From CAVWDU01 sp963753815 (lineage in GTDB: Bacteria; Pseudomonadota; Gammaproteobacteria; Pseudomonadales; Halieaceae): 64,000 nucleotides of DNA. Positions within the stretch are counted from its first letter, which is position 1. Each line of letters begins with the position of its first letter. The notes below the pieces were generated by a model that made no database searches, was not told the DNA's origin, and saw only the letters and a list, made by a program, of their open reading frames with translations. This document shows positions 11,054-19,297 of the stretch, in pieces. Both the position numbers and the translations under genes were made by a program. The stretch covers positions 1,054,001-1,118,000 of the forward strand of contig CAVWDU010000003.1 of the NCBI GenBank assembly GCA_963753815.1, given 5' to 3'.

Positions 11054-12460
11054 ATGTCAGAGAAGACTCTGGACCTGATCAAAGACAATGACGTACGTTG
11101 GGTGGACCTGCGCTTCACCGACAGCCGCGGTAAGGAGCAGCACGTCACTATTCCCGCCTCGGAAGTGGACGACGACTTTTTCGAAGACGGCAAAATGTTC
11201 GACGGCTCCTCCATTGCCGGCTGGAAAGGCATCAACGAGTCGGACATGATCCTGATGCCCGACGACGAAGCCTCAGTGCTGGACCCGTTCACTGATGACA
11301 ACACCGTCATCGTGCGCTGTGACATCGTCGAGCCCACCACCATGCAGGGCTATGAGCGCGATCCGCGCTCCGTTGCCCGCCGCGCCGAGGAGTATTTGAA
11401 GTCGACCGGCATCGGCGACACCGCCTACTTCGGCCCCGAGCCCGAGTTTTTCGTGTTCGACGACATCAAGTGGCATTCGGACATGGCCGGCGCCGGCTAC
11501 TCCATCAGTTCCGACGAGGCGGCCTGGGCGTCCAGCCACAACTTCGAAGAGGGCAACATCGGCCACCGTCCCGGCGTCAAGGGCGGTTACTTTCCGGTAC
11601 CCCCGGTGGATTCACTGCACGATATCCGCGGCGCCATGTGTTCAGCCATGGAGCAGATGGGCCTGCCGGTAGAGGTCCACCACCATGAAGTAGGTACCGC
11701 CGGACAGTGTGAGATCGGCATCAAGTTCAATACGCTTGTGGTCAAGGCCGACGAGGTCCAGATCCTCAAGTACTGCGTTCATAACGTCGCCCACGCCTAC
11801 GGCAAGACCGCGACCTTCATGCCCAAGCCGCTGGTCGGCGACAACGGGTCCGGCATGCACGTGCACCAGTCCATCTCCAAGGACGGTGACAACATTTTCG
11901 CCGGCGAGGGCTACGCGGGCCTCTCCGAGACAGCACTCTTCTACATCGGCGGTATCATCAAGCACGCACGCGCCCTGAACGCGTTCACCAATGCCTCCAC
12001 CAACAGCTACAAGCGCCTGGTGCCGGGCTTCGAAGCGCCGGTCATGCTGGCGTACTCGGCCCGCAACCGCTCTGCCTCGATCCGGATTCCCTACGAGCCC
12101 AGCCCCCGCGGCAAGCGCGTGGAAGTGCGCTTCCCGGACCCCACCGCCAACCCGTACCTGGCCTTCGCGGCCATGCTGATGGCGGGCCTGGACGGGATCC
12201 AGAACAAGCTGCACCCGGGAGACGCGGCCGACAAGGACCTCTACGACCTGCCGCCTGAAGAAGGCAAGGCCATCCCGACGGTTGCCTCGAGCCTCACCAT
12301 GGCGCTGGACGCCCTCGATGCCGATCGCGAGTTCCTGACCACCGGTGGCGTGTTCACCGACGACATGATCGACGGCTACATCGACCTGAAGCGCGGCGAG
12401 GTGGAGCGCCTCGACATGACCACGCACCCGGTCGAGTTCGACATGTACTATTCCGTCTGA
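11054..12460 (+). CDS. glnA: Glutamine synthetase type I (GlnA)
   Basis: Makes glutamine from glutamate, ammonia and ATP; the central ammonia-assimilation enzyme. The 468 residues are full length. Visible signatures: FDGSSIAGWKGINESDM near the N terminus, the ATP-binding KPLVGDNGSGMHVHQS, NSYKRLVPGFEAPV and the adenylylation-site segment DLYDLPPEE (Tyr modified by GlnE), so it is the dodecameric, adenylylation-controlled class. The ATG 11054 follows GGAG. Expression should respond to nitrogen limitation through the upstream NtrC/sigma-54 promoter; a strong terminator follows directly, separating it from the DUF4124 gene. Confidence 0.97.
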   Translation: MSEKTLDLIKDNDVRWVDLRFTDSRGKEQHVTIPASEVDDDFFEDGKMFDGSSIAGWKGINESDMILMPDDEASVLDPFTDDNTVIVRCDIVEPTTMQGYERDPRSVARRAEEYLKSTGIGDTAYFGPEPEFFVFDDIKWHSDMAGAGYSISSDEAAWASSHNFEEGNIGHRPGVKGGYFPVPPVDSLHDIRGAMCSAMEQMGLPVEVHHHEVGTAGQCEIGIKFNTLVVKADEVQILKYCVHNVAHAYGKTATFMPKPLVGDNGSGMHVHQSISKDGDNIFAGEGYAGLSETALFYIGGIIKHARALNAFTNASTNSYKRLVPGFEAPVMLAYSARNRSASIRIPYEPSPRGKRVEVRFPDPTANPYLAFAAMLMAGLDGIQNKLHPGDAADKDLYDLPPEEGKAIPTVASSLTMALDALDADREFLTTGGVFTDDMIDGYIDLKRGEVERLDMTTHPVEFDMYYSV

Positions 12461-12480
12461 TAAATCATATCAGCCTTCAA

Positions 12481-12510
12481 AAGCCCGCCATCCCGGCGGG
12501 CTTTTTTTTT
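12481..12510 (+). terminator. Rho-independent terminator of glnA
   Basis: Perfect stem AGCCCGCC / GGCGGGCT with a 4-base loop, followed by a run of nine to ten T, 20 bp after the glnA stop. Confidence 0.92.
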
Positions 12511-12726
12511 GCCTGATCGTACGCATTGGCCTTTGGCAGAGCCAAACCGCTTTGCGGCCGGAGAGGCACCGCCTCGAGGGCCTGAATCCCTTCGCCAGAA
12601 AAGCACAAAATCTGCCAGGAATATGACCCACCGCACTATCTCGCCTTTCCGGCCAAAGCCGCTCTCACCCCGGGGAGTATTTCTGCTACGGTAAGCCGAT
12701 ACTGACCTATTGAGGTGCTGCCCGGC

Positions 12727-13260
12727 ATGTCCCGTCGCGTTCTATTTTTCCTGCTGCTGCTGATTCCCCTGGCTGCGGCCACCCAACAGATTTTCAAGAC
12801 CACCGACGAGAACGGCAATGTCGTCTTTACCGACCAGCCACCGGCCGATGCCAAGGGTGTGGAAGAGGTGGAGCTGGCGCCGCTGAACCGGGCGCCGCCG
12901 CCCCCGGATATCCCCCGGGCCACCACCGACTCCGAACCGGAACTGGAGGCAGTCGAGTACAACGTAACAATCACCGACCCAGCCAATGAGACCACGATCC
13001 CGATGGGGCCCGGTAACTTCTCCGTCTCGGCCAGGGTGGAACCGGGCCTGGAGCCCGGCGCCACCCTGATGCTGAGGATCGATGGCGAACCCTGGGGTGA
13101 GCCCGGTACCGCCACCAGCTGGCAGCTGACCAACATCTTTCGTGGCGCCCACGACCTCACCGTGGCCCTGCTCGGGCCGGGCGGCGAACCGCTGGCGATT
13201 TCCGAGCCCGTGCGCGTCTATGTGCTGCGACCCTCGGTTAATTTCCGCAATCGCAACTAG
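12727..13260 (+). CDS. DUF4124-domain exported protein
   Basis: A 177-residue protein with an N-terminal signal peptide (hydrophobic FFLLLLIPLAAA, residues about 7-18) and a DUF4124 domain directly after it (IFKTTDENGNVVFTDQPP). The remaining ~110 residues look like a beta-sandwich domain. The ATG 12727 begins the signal peptide; GAGG lies 11 bases upstream. DUF4124 proteins of unknown role lie between glnA and ntrB in Pseudomonas too (the PA5120s), so the position is conserved. No nitrogen-related function has been shown. Confidence 0.82.
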   Translation: MSRRVLFFLLLLIPLAAATQQIFKTTDENGNVVFTDQPPADAKGVEEVELAPLNRAPPPPDIPRATTDSEPELEAVEYNVTITDPANETTIPMGPGNFSVSARVEPGLEPGATLMLRIDGEPWGEPGTATSWQLTNIFRGAHDLTVALLGPGGEPLAISEPVRVYVLRPSVNFRNRN

Positions 13261-13771
13261 TTACAAGGTCCGTGGCAGCGCGGGTAGAAAAGCGAAACCG
13301 GCATGAAGCCATTTTGAAGCGCGTGTATCGCCCGCAACCTCGGCAGTATCGCCCCGGTTTCGATAGGCTGACCGCCCTATTTCACCGGTTCGGTCGCCCA
13401 TTATTCGAGGCATCTGCTCACGCAGTGCCTGACGCCTGATCTCGTTTTTCGTCGGCTCCGGCTTTGAGGCCCCTTCCTGCCACGCTCCGAATCAGGCAGC
13501 CGGCCAGGCCCTGATTGCCGATCGCGACTGGCATCAAACACCGACATGCACCATAATAGTGCGCATGCAGAACCCTCGACTGCTGAATTCCACCTGATCC
13601 CGACCGGGCGGCCCAGGAACCCGCACACATTGGAAACAATTCTTATCCAAATCAGGAGCTTGTGACCGTTCGGCGAGAATCCCGGGTTTTTTCATGCCGC
13701 CGCCCCATCTTGGCTTCATTATTGCTTAACCAATAGCCGTAGCGGCCAGCATGGTCGATTATGGAGCATAC
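13261..13771 (+). promoter_or_regulatory. ntrB upstream region: NtrC site and sigma-54 promoter
   Basis: A 510-bp gap without a credible gene. It holds an NtrC-type dyad TGCACCATAATAGTGCG (13547-13563), nearly perfect, and a sigma-54 promoter at 13711-13726 (TGGCTT, CATTA, TTGCT; GG and GC 12 bp apart). The predicted transcript start (about 13737) is 35 bp before the chosen ntrB ATG. The NtrC site lies about 150 bp upstream, a normal enhancer distance, and contains CATAAT, a possible -10 for a repressed basal promoter. Together these predict autoregulation of ntrBC. Confidence 0.72.
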
Positions 13772-14836
13772 ATGCCGCAGGATATCGATATCCTCGACAC
13801 CATCAGTACCGGCGTGGTCGCCTTCGATGCGGATCTGGTGGTCACCACCATCAATGCCGCCGCCCAGGACCTGCTGGCGGTGTCGCGCAGTCGCGGCATG
13901 GGGATGCCCGCCGCTGAACTGGTGGTGCGCCCCGAAGAGTGGCTGCATGCGCTGTCACAGGTGCTGGAACAACGCAGTCCGCTGGCGCGGCGGGGCATGC
14001 CGCTGGAATTGCACAATGGCCGCGAAATCCATGTCGACCTGATGATCACGCCGGTTCCGGGCAGTGAACAGGCCGACGGCCTGCTGGTGGAACTGCAGCC
14101 AGTGGACCGGCTGATGCGGATCAGCCGCGAGGAGGCACTGCTCCACGCCCAGCAGACCACTCACGCCGTGGTGCGCGGCCTGGCCCACGAGATCAAGAAC
14201 CCGCTGGGTGGCGTACGCGGGGCGGCGCAACTCCTCCAACGGGAGCTGCCCAGCGATGAACTGCGGGAATATACCCAGGTCATCATCCGCGAGGCAGACC
14301 GGCTGCGCGACCTGGTAGACCGGCTGATGGGGCCGAAACAGCAGCTGCGCCCGGAACCGCTCAACATCCACGAGGTCACCGAGCACGTGCGCAACCTGAT
14401 CCTGGCCGAAACCGATAACACGATAAGCATAGAACGCGATTACGACCCCAGCCTGCCGGAAATCACCGCGGACCGCAGCCAGCTCGTCCAGGCCCTGCTC
14501 AATATCATGCGCAATGCGCTGCAGGCGGCCGACAGCTCCGCGGAATGCGAGATCTGCCTGCGCACCCGCTCGCGACGCCAGTTCACCATCGGCACCACGC
14601 GCCACCGACTGGTGCTGCAACTCGATGTAGAGGACAACGGGCCGGGCATTCCCGTCGACCTGCGGGATGCCATCTTCGCGCCCATGGTCACCGGTCGCGC
14701 CGACGGCAGCGGCCTGGGCCTGTCGATCTCGCAGGCGATAGTCAGCCACCACGGCGGCCTGCTGGAGTGCGAGAGCGAACCCGGCTGTACCCGATTCAGT
14801 CTGTATTTACCCATGGAAGCGATAAGCGATGAATAG
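13772..14836 (+). CDS. glnL: Nitrogen regulation sensor histidine kinase NtrB
   Basis: Soluble kinase/phosphatase acting on NtrC under control of PII. PAS domain at about 1-110 (ILDTISTGVVAFDADLVVTTINAAA), H-box AHEIKNPLGGVRGAAQLL with the phospho-His at about 130, and an HATPase domain with N box (LLNIMRNALQAA), G1 DNGPGIP and G2 GSGLGLSI. The start at 13772 (354 aa) is preferred over an ATG at 13751 because GGAG lies 7 bases before it. The stop overlaps the ntrC start, so the pair is translationally coupled. Confidence 0.95.
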   Translation: MPQDIDILDTISTGVVAFDADLVVTTINAAAQDLLAVSRSRGMGMPAAELVVRPEEWLHALSQVLEQRSPLARRGMPLELHNGREIHVDLMITPVPGSEQADGLLVELQPVDRLMRISREEALLHAQQTTHAVVRGLAHEIKNPLGGVRGAAQLLQRELPSDELREYTQVIIREADRLRDLVDRLMGPKQQLRPEPLNIHEVTEHVRNLILAETDNTISIERDYDPSLPEITADRSQLVQALLNIMRNALQAADSSAECEICLRTRSRRQFTIGTTRHRLVLQLDVEDNGPGIPVDLRDAIFAPMVTGRADGSGLGLSISQAIVSHHGGLLECESEPGCTRFSLYLPMEAISDE

Positions 14837-16235
14837 AAAAGCCAGGGTCTGGGTGGTCGACGATGACAGCTCGATCCGCTGGGTCCTCGAACGCGCGCTC
14901 ACCCAGGCGGGCATCGACAACGAGACTTTCGAGAATGGCGACGCCCTGTTGCGGCGGATCGGCTCTGACCAGCCCGACGTGATCATCAGCGATATCCGCA
15001 TGCCGGGCACCGACGGCCTGGAACTGCTCTCCCACTTCAGCGAGAACCTGCCGGGCATCCCGATCATCATCACCACCGCTCACTCGGACCTCGAAAGCGC
15101 CGTGGCCTCCTACCAGCAGGGAGCGTTCGAATACCTTCCCAAGCCCTTCGACATCGACGAGGTCGTCGCGGTTACCGAACGCGGCATCGCCCAGGCCCGG
15201 GAGAAACGCGGCGAGGGCGACACCGACGAGGTCGTGGACCACCCGGAGATCATCGGCGAAGCGCCGGCGATGCAGGAGGTGTTCCGGGCTATCGGCCGGC
15301 TCGCCCACAGCAATATCACGGTGTTGATCAACGGCGAGTCGGGTACCGGCAAGGAACTGGTGGCCCGCGCCCTGCACCGCCACAGCCCGCGCGCGCAGGA
15401 GCCGTTCATCGCCCTCAACATGGCCGCCATTCCCCGCGACCTGATGGAATCGGAATTGTTCGGCCATGAAAAGGGCGCCTTCACCGGCGCCGCAGGCAAG
15501 CGCGAGGGGCGGTTCGAGCAGGCGGACGGCGGCACCCTGTTCCTGGATGAAATCGGCGACATGCCCGCCGAGACCCAGACCCGCCTGCTGCGGGTGCTGG
15601 CCGATGGGGAATTCTACCGGGTTGGTGGACATACGCCGGTCAAGGTCGACGTGCGCATCATTGCCGCCACCCACCAGGACCTCGAAGGGCTGGTACAGCG
15701 CGGCGAGTTCCGGGAGGACCTGTTTCACCGGCTCAACGTGATCCGCATCCACATTCCGCGGCTTTCAGAGCGCACCCAGGATATCCCGCGGCTCATGCAG
15801 TTCTTCTTCCAGCGCGCCGCCAAAGAGCTCGGCGGCGAGACCAAGGTGCTGCTCCCCGAGACGGAGGAGTTTCTCTGTAACCTGGAGTGGCCGGGCAACG
15901 TCCGTCAGCTGGAAAACACCTGCCGCTGGATCACGGTGATGGCCTCGGGCCGCGAGATTCACATCAGCGACCTGCCCCCGGAGCTCGGCAAGGCGACGCC
16001 GGCCAGCAATGGCGACGCCACCGCCGACTGGCGCGACCAGTTATACCAGTGGGCCCGCAACGAACTGATTCAGGGTAAGCACAACATCCTCGGCCAGGCG
16101 ACGCCGGCCTTCGAGCGGGTGATGATCGAGGTCGCGCTGCAGCACACCCGCGGCCGCAAACGCGACGCCGCCGACCTGCTGGGCTGGGGCCGCAACACGC
16201 TGACCCGCAAGATGAAGGAACTGCATTTGCAGTAG
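14829..16235 (+). CDS. glnG: Nitrogen regulation response regulator NtrC
   Basis: Sigma-54-dependent activator of nitrogen genes. Receiver domain 1-120 with phospho-Asp in DVIISDIRMPG and conserved Lys in PKPFD; AAA+ domain with Walker A GESGTGKE, the sigma-54-contact loop GAFTGA and Walker B GGTLFLDEIGD; C-terminal Fis-type HTH ending with RKRDAADLLGWGRNTLTRKM. 468 residues, full length. The ATG lies inside the end of ntrB. It should bind the dyads found upstream of glnA and ntrB. Confidence 0.97.
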   Translation: MNRKARVWVVDDDSSIRWVLERALTQAGIDNETFENGDALLRRIGSDQPDVIISDIRMPGTDGLELLSHFSENLPGIPIIITTAHSDLESAVASYQQGAFEYLPKPFDIDEVVAVTERGIAQAREKRGEGDTDEVVDHPEIIGEAPAMQEVFRAIGRLAHSNITVLINGESGTGKELVARALHRHSPRAQEPFIALNMAAIPRDLMESELFGHEKGAFTGAAGKREGRFEQADGGTLFLDEIGDMPAETQTRLLRVLADGEFYRVGGHTPVKVDVRIIAATHQDLEGLVQRGEFREDLFHRLNVIRIHIPRLSERTQDIPRLMQFFFQRAAKELGGETKVLLPETEEFLCNLEWPGNVRQLENTCRWITVMASGREIHISDLPPELGKATPASNGDATADWRDQLYQWARNELIQGKHNILGQATPAFERVMIEVALQHTRGRKRDAADLLGWGRNTLTRKMKELHLQ

Positions 16236-16447
16236 AACCGATTCTCAGGCGCTGCATCAGACACCGAGATGACCCGGCCCAATTCGCTCACCAGGTTTTG
16301 CATTGAGGACGATCCAAGGTTGATTGTGCGGCAGCGTCCACGGACCAAAGGCCGACTGAAGAAACTACTAAACATTGAGTCAGTCAGTGAGCGTGGTGGC
16401 AAAATCACCGTTGGTCAGCTTGGCACCCTGCCAGTCTGTCGGGATCC
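16236..16447. other. Intergenic stretch between ntrC and the TA module
   Basis: About 210 bp with no convincing gene. A forward open frame from 16269 runs through the 7-bp repeat and then antisense to the doc toxin, with no family resemblance. No clear ntrC terminator was found. Confidence 0.4.
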
Positions 16448-16503
16448 GGCAAGCGGCAAGCGGCAAGCGGCAAGCGGCAAGCGGCAAGCGGCAAGCGGCA
16501 AGC
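16448..16503. repeat. Eight perfect tandem copies of the heptamer GGCAAGC
   Basis: The 56 bp are eight uninterrupted 7-bp units. The array ends one base before the stop codon (TAA, 16505-16507 on the reverse strand) of the Doc-like toxin, so it forms the immediate 3' untranslated part of that operon. Such perfect arrays expand and contract by slippage. Confidence 0.95.
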
Positions 16504-16504
16504 A

Positions 16505-16894
16505 TTATGCTTGTTGCGAGTATCGTTCAAACCACTCGCTAAGTATTTCCTCGGATACCTTTCCTGCAGCCAGCGCCTCAAAAATCAGTGCGGCTTCAGG
16601 CTCCGGCGCAACGATTTCAATTTCGTTAATCTCTAAGAATACCAGCGAAAGCGTCAGCGCCATTCGCTTGTTCCCATCCACAAAGGGGTGATTCTTCGCG
16701 AGCCCAAAACTCAGTGTTGCAGCCAGATCAAATAGCGAACTGTCTTCATCATAAGCGAGCTTTTGCTGCGGTCTCGATAACGCAGACTCCAGCAGACTTT
16801 GATCCCGGACCCCTTCACTGCCACCGTGTTCTGCTAACAGCATTTTGTGCACACTTAGAGCCACATCCAGCCTCAGCCATTTCGGCTGATTCAT
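16505..16894 (-). CDS. Doc/Fic-family death-on-curing toxin
   Basis: A 129-residue Fic-fold protein with the core motif HPFVDGNKR (residues about 69-77), which places it in the Doc group; Doc proteins phosphorylate elongation factor Tu. The N-terminal SLLESALSRPQQKLAYDED is also characteristic. It overlaps the upstream antitoxin by four bases (ATGA), the classical arrangement. The partner is AbrB/MazE-like rather than Phd. Base composition is lower in GC than the flanking ntrC and trmL, consistent with horizontal acquisition. Confidence 0.9.
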   Translation of the reverse strand: MNQPKWLRLDVALSVHKMLLAEHGGSEGVRDQSLLESALSRPQQKLAYDEDSSLFDLAATLSFGLAKNHPFVDGNKRMALTLSLVFLEINEIEIVAPEPEAALIFEALAAGKVSEEILSEWFERYSQQA

Positions 16895-17115
16895 TTAGCA
16901 AGCTCGTGCAAGGCATTACGGTACCGCTTCATCACTTTCTCGGCGGCATCCATTTGCTCCGCAAAGTCCTGACTGTAGGGTGTAACGGTATACCCATCCG
17001 GCCCCTCGACCAGGTAGAGCGGATCACCTTTCCCAGCCTTCATTTTATTGAGGGCCTCTTTCGGCAGGACAATTCCCAGTGAGTTGCCTACCTGCGTTAC
17101 CTTAACTTTGAGCAT
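16891..17115 (-). CDS. AbrB/MazE/SpoVT-family antitoxin
   Basis: A 74-residue protein beginning MLKVKVTQVGNSLGIVLPKE, the swapped-hairpin AbrB DNA-binding fold; the C-terminal ~30 residues (DFAEQMDAAEKVMKRYRNAL) would be the toxin-binding helix. It precedes and overlaps the Doc-like toxin by four bases and presumably autorepresses the operon from a promoter in 17116-17170. Confidence 0.9.
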   Translation of the reverse strand: MLKVKVTQVGNSLGIVLPKEALNKMKAGKGDPLYLVEGPDGYTVTPYSQDFAEQMDAAEKVMKRYRNALHELAK

Positions 17116-17280
17116 AGCCGCACCAATGTTATTACATGTGTTAGAACAGAGTTTAGCGAAGCACCAAATCTACGGCAACCGGGGAGCCCGACGGCAGCGG
17201 GCGCCGTTGTAATTGCGCCAGGACCGCGGCGACGGATAATCAGTCTGGCTGTCTCCACGGTGTGCGTTTACCATCGCTGC

Positions 17281-17745
17281 ATGTTGAAAATCGTGCTGTA
17301 CGAACCAGAGATACCACCCAACACGGGCAACATCATCCGACTGTGCGCCAACACCGGCTGCTCGCTGCACCTGGTGGGCCCGCTGGGCTTCGACCTCGAC
17401 GATAAGAAGCTCAGGCGAGCGGGGCTGGACTACCGCGAGTTCGCCGAGCTCAACCGCTACGACACGATCGAGGAATTCAGCGCCGTAAACAATGGCCCCC
17501 GGCTGCTGGGAATCAGCACCCGCGGGGCGACGCTCTACCACGAGGTTCGCTATCGCGAGGGCGACGCGCTCCTGTTCGGGCCGGAAACCCGCGGCCTGCC
17601 TGAAGCGGTGCTGGCCGCCCTCCCCCCCGAGCAGCGAATCCGCCTGCCCATGCGGCCGCAAAGCCGCAGCCTGAACCTCAGCAACGCGGCGGCGATCGTC
17701 ACCTACGAGGGCCTGCGGCAACTGGGCTTCAACGGATTGGATTGA
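17281..17745 (+). CDS. trmL: tRNA (cytidine/uridine-34 2'-O)-methyltransferase TrmL
   Basis: SPOUT-class methyltransferase that 2'-O-methylates the wobble base of leucine tRNAs. 154 residues from ATG 17281 (MLKIVLYEPEIPPNTGNI), matching the ~157-residue family length. SPOUT knot motifs: NTGNIIRLCANTG, FGPETRGLP and IRLPM...SRSLNLSNAAAIVTYE. The frame can be extended to 17260, but the family begins at MLKIVL. Its place before secB is the Pseudomonas arrangement. Confidence 0.94.
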   Translation: MLKIVLYEPEIPPNTGNIIRLCANTGCSLHLVGPLGFDLDDKKLRRAGLDYREFAELNRYDTIEEFSAVNNGPRLLGISTRGATLYHEVRYREGDALLFGPETRGLPEAVLAALPPEQRIRLPMRPQSRSLNLSNAAAIVTYEGLRQLGFNGLD

Positions 17746-17749
17746 GAGA

Positions 17750-17769
17750 CCCGGGCTTGAATGCCCGGG
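17750..17769. terminator. Hairpin between convergent trmL and secB
   Basis: Perfect 7-bp stem CCCGGGC / GCCCGGG with a 6-base loop directly after trmL. There is no T run on either strand, so termination is inferred from position only. Confidence 0.4.
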
Positions 17770-17798
17770 CCGTATAACGCGGTGTTAAACGCTAGCCG

Positions 17799-18287
17799 TC
17801 AGTGCGTGGCGGGCTCTTCGCCCTGGGGCTCGCCACCCTGCTGGGCGAGAGCCTGCTGGTACAGCGCGTCGAAGTTTACCGGCGCCAGCATGATCGGGGG
17901 GAAGCCGCCCTTCACGCAGATCGCGTCGATGTTCTCACGCGCGTAGGGGAACAGAATATTGGGCGCCGCGGTGCCGATGATGCGCCGCACGTCCTCGTCG
18001 CCAAAGCCGGTGATCAGGAAAATCCCAGCCTGCTGCACCTCTACCAGGAATACGTTTTCCTCTTCCAGCTGGGCGGTGATGGTGATAGTCAGCACCACCT
18101 CGTAATTGCCCTGCTCGTCGATCTTGTTGCTGCGGGTGTTGAGGTCGACGTTGACCTTGGGCTGCCACTGCTTCTGAAACACGCCGGGCGTGGCCGGTGA
18201 CTCGAATGACAGATCCTTGGAATAGATCCGCTGCAGTGCGAACTGCTGTTGGGGGGGTTGCTGTCCTGCTGCCTGTTCGTCGGCCAT
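17799..18287 (-). CDS. secB: Protein-export chaperone SecB
   Basis: Cytosolic tetrameric chaperone that keeps precursors unfolded and hands them to SecA. 162 residues from MADEQAAGQQ; the conserved YSKDLSFESPATPGVF, the central VVLTITITA strand and PPIMLAPVNFDALY are all present. A longer frame to 18305 is less likely. Third gene of the yibN-grxC-secB operon, an order shared with E. coli and Pseudomonas. Confidence 0.97.
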   Translation of the reverse strand: MADEQAAGQQPPQQQFALQRIYSKDLSFESPATPGVFQKQWQPKVNVDLNTRSNKIDEQGNYEVVLTITITAQLEEENVFLVEVQQAGIFLITGFGDEDVRRIIGTAAPNILFPYARENIDAICVKGGFPPIMLAPVNFDALYQQALAQQGGEPQGEEPATH

Positions 18288-18319
18288 GTCGCCGTCCTCC
18301 ATCAATCAGTGATCGGCGT

Positions 18320-18583
18320 TCACGACGCCAGTTGTAGTAATTCGTCCAGTTCGCCGCGCCGTTCCAGCAGGGCGAGGTCGTCGTAGCCGCCGATGTGGCG
18401 GTCATCGATCCAGATCTGCGGCACGGTTCTGCGTCCGCTGCGCTGCATCATTTCCCGGCGCAGCGCGGGTTCCGCGTCGACGCCGATATCCGTGTACTCG
18501 ATATTCTTGCTTTCCAACAGGGTCTTGGCCCGAATGCAGTAGGGACAGAAGCGGGTGGAATACATGACTACCTGGCTTGCCAT
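18320..18583 (-). CDS. grxC: Glutaredoxin 3 (GrxC)
   Basis: 87-residue class I glutaredoxin with active site CPYC (RFCPYCIRAK, residues about 12-15), the cis-Pro segment RTVPQIWI and the glutathione-binding HIGGYDDL. Reduces disulfides using glutathione. Lies between yibN and secB. Confidence 0.96.
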   Translation of the reverse strand: MASQVVMYSTRFCPYCIRAKTLLESKNIEYTDIGVDAEPALRREMMQRSGRRTVPQIWIDDRHIGGYDDLALLERRGELDELLQLAS

Positions 18584-18596
18584 AAACGCTGTCTCC

Positions 18597-19010
18597 TCAG
18601 CTCACGGTGGGCAGCTGCAGGTTTCCCCACTCCAGCATGCCGCCGCTCATCTTGTAGACCTTCTCGTAGCCGCCGGCCCGCAGCTGCTTGCCCGCCATCC
18701 CCGATTGCTGGCCCATCTTGCACACCAGCACCACCGGGCGGTCGCGGTATTTTTCCAGTTCGGCCATTCGCGATTCCAGCTTCGCGGCCGGGATATGCAG
18801 GGCGTCGACGATGTGGCCCTTGCTGAAATCGCCGGCATCCCGGAGATCGAGGAAGACACCGTCTTCCGCGTTGACCAGGTTGATGGCCTGCTGCGGCGTA
18901 AGCGACGGGCCAGACTTGCGGCCCTCGTGCAACAGCAGCATCACGCAGACCGTGGCCAGTGCGGCCACGAGAATCCATTGCTGGGCCAGGAATTCCAGAA
19001 ACAACGCCAT
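18597..19010 (-). CDS. Membrane-anchored rhodanese-like protein (YibN type)
   Basis: 137 residues: one N-terminal membrane helix (about 10-27), then a rhodanese domain facing the cytosol, with the active-site loop VCKMGQQS containing the catalytic Cys. The family stands next to grxC and secB in many gammaproteobacteria; a role in protein secretion or sulfur transfer is plausible but unproven. First gene of the operon, divergent from gpmI. Confidence 0.9.
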   Translation of the reverse strand: MALFLEFLAQQWILVAALATVCVMLLLHEGRKSGPSLTPQQAINLVNAEDGVFLDLRDAGDFSKGHIVDALHIPAAKLESRMAELEKYRDRPVVLVCKMGQQSGMAGKQLRAGGYEKVYKMSGGMLEWGNLQLPTVS

Positions 19011-19297
19011 CTTCGAAATCTACAACCTGTCGCGGGGTTCGGGGGGCTGCGGCTCTTCTGCCGCCCGAGAGGGGCGGTGCATCGGCCTGGTTCCAGCCCC
19101 GTAATGGGCCTGCAGCCATGGGCCGGGCCGCAAAAAGGCGGTGATTATACAGCCTGATGCCCGGTTCAACCAGCCCCGCGTGGCGGCCTGCGCGGGGGTC
19201 CGCAGGCGCGGCAATTGCCCGGTGCGGGGCGCTTCCGGACACGGTAAACTGCCGGGTTTGATCGTGGCCACCCGCAGGTGGCGCCGGAGTGGGTTGC

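Noticed and set aside
16448..16503. CRISPR array
   Set aside because: Units are contiguous 7-mers without spacers and there are no cas genes in the window.
16269..16691. 140-codon forward frame over the 7-bp repeat and antisense to doc
   Set aside because: Its middle is repeat translation and its end is antisense to a clear toxin gene.
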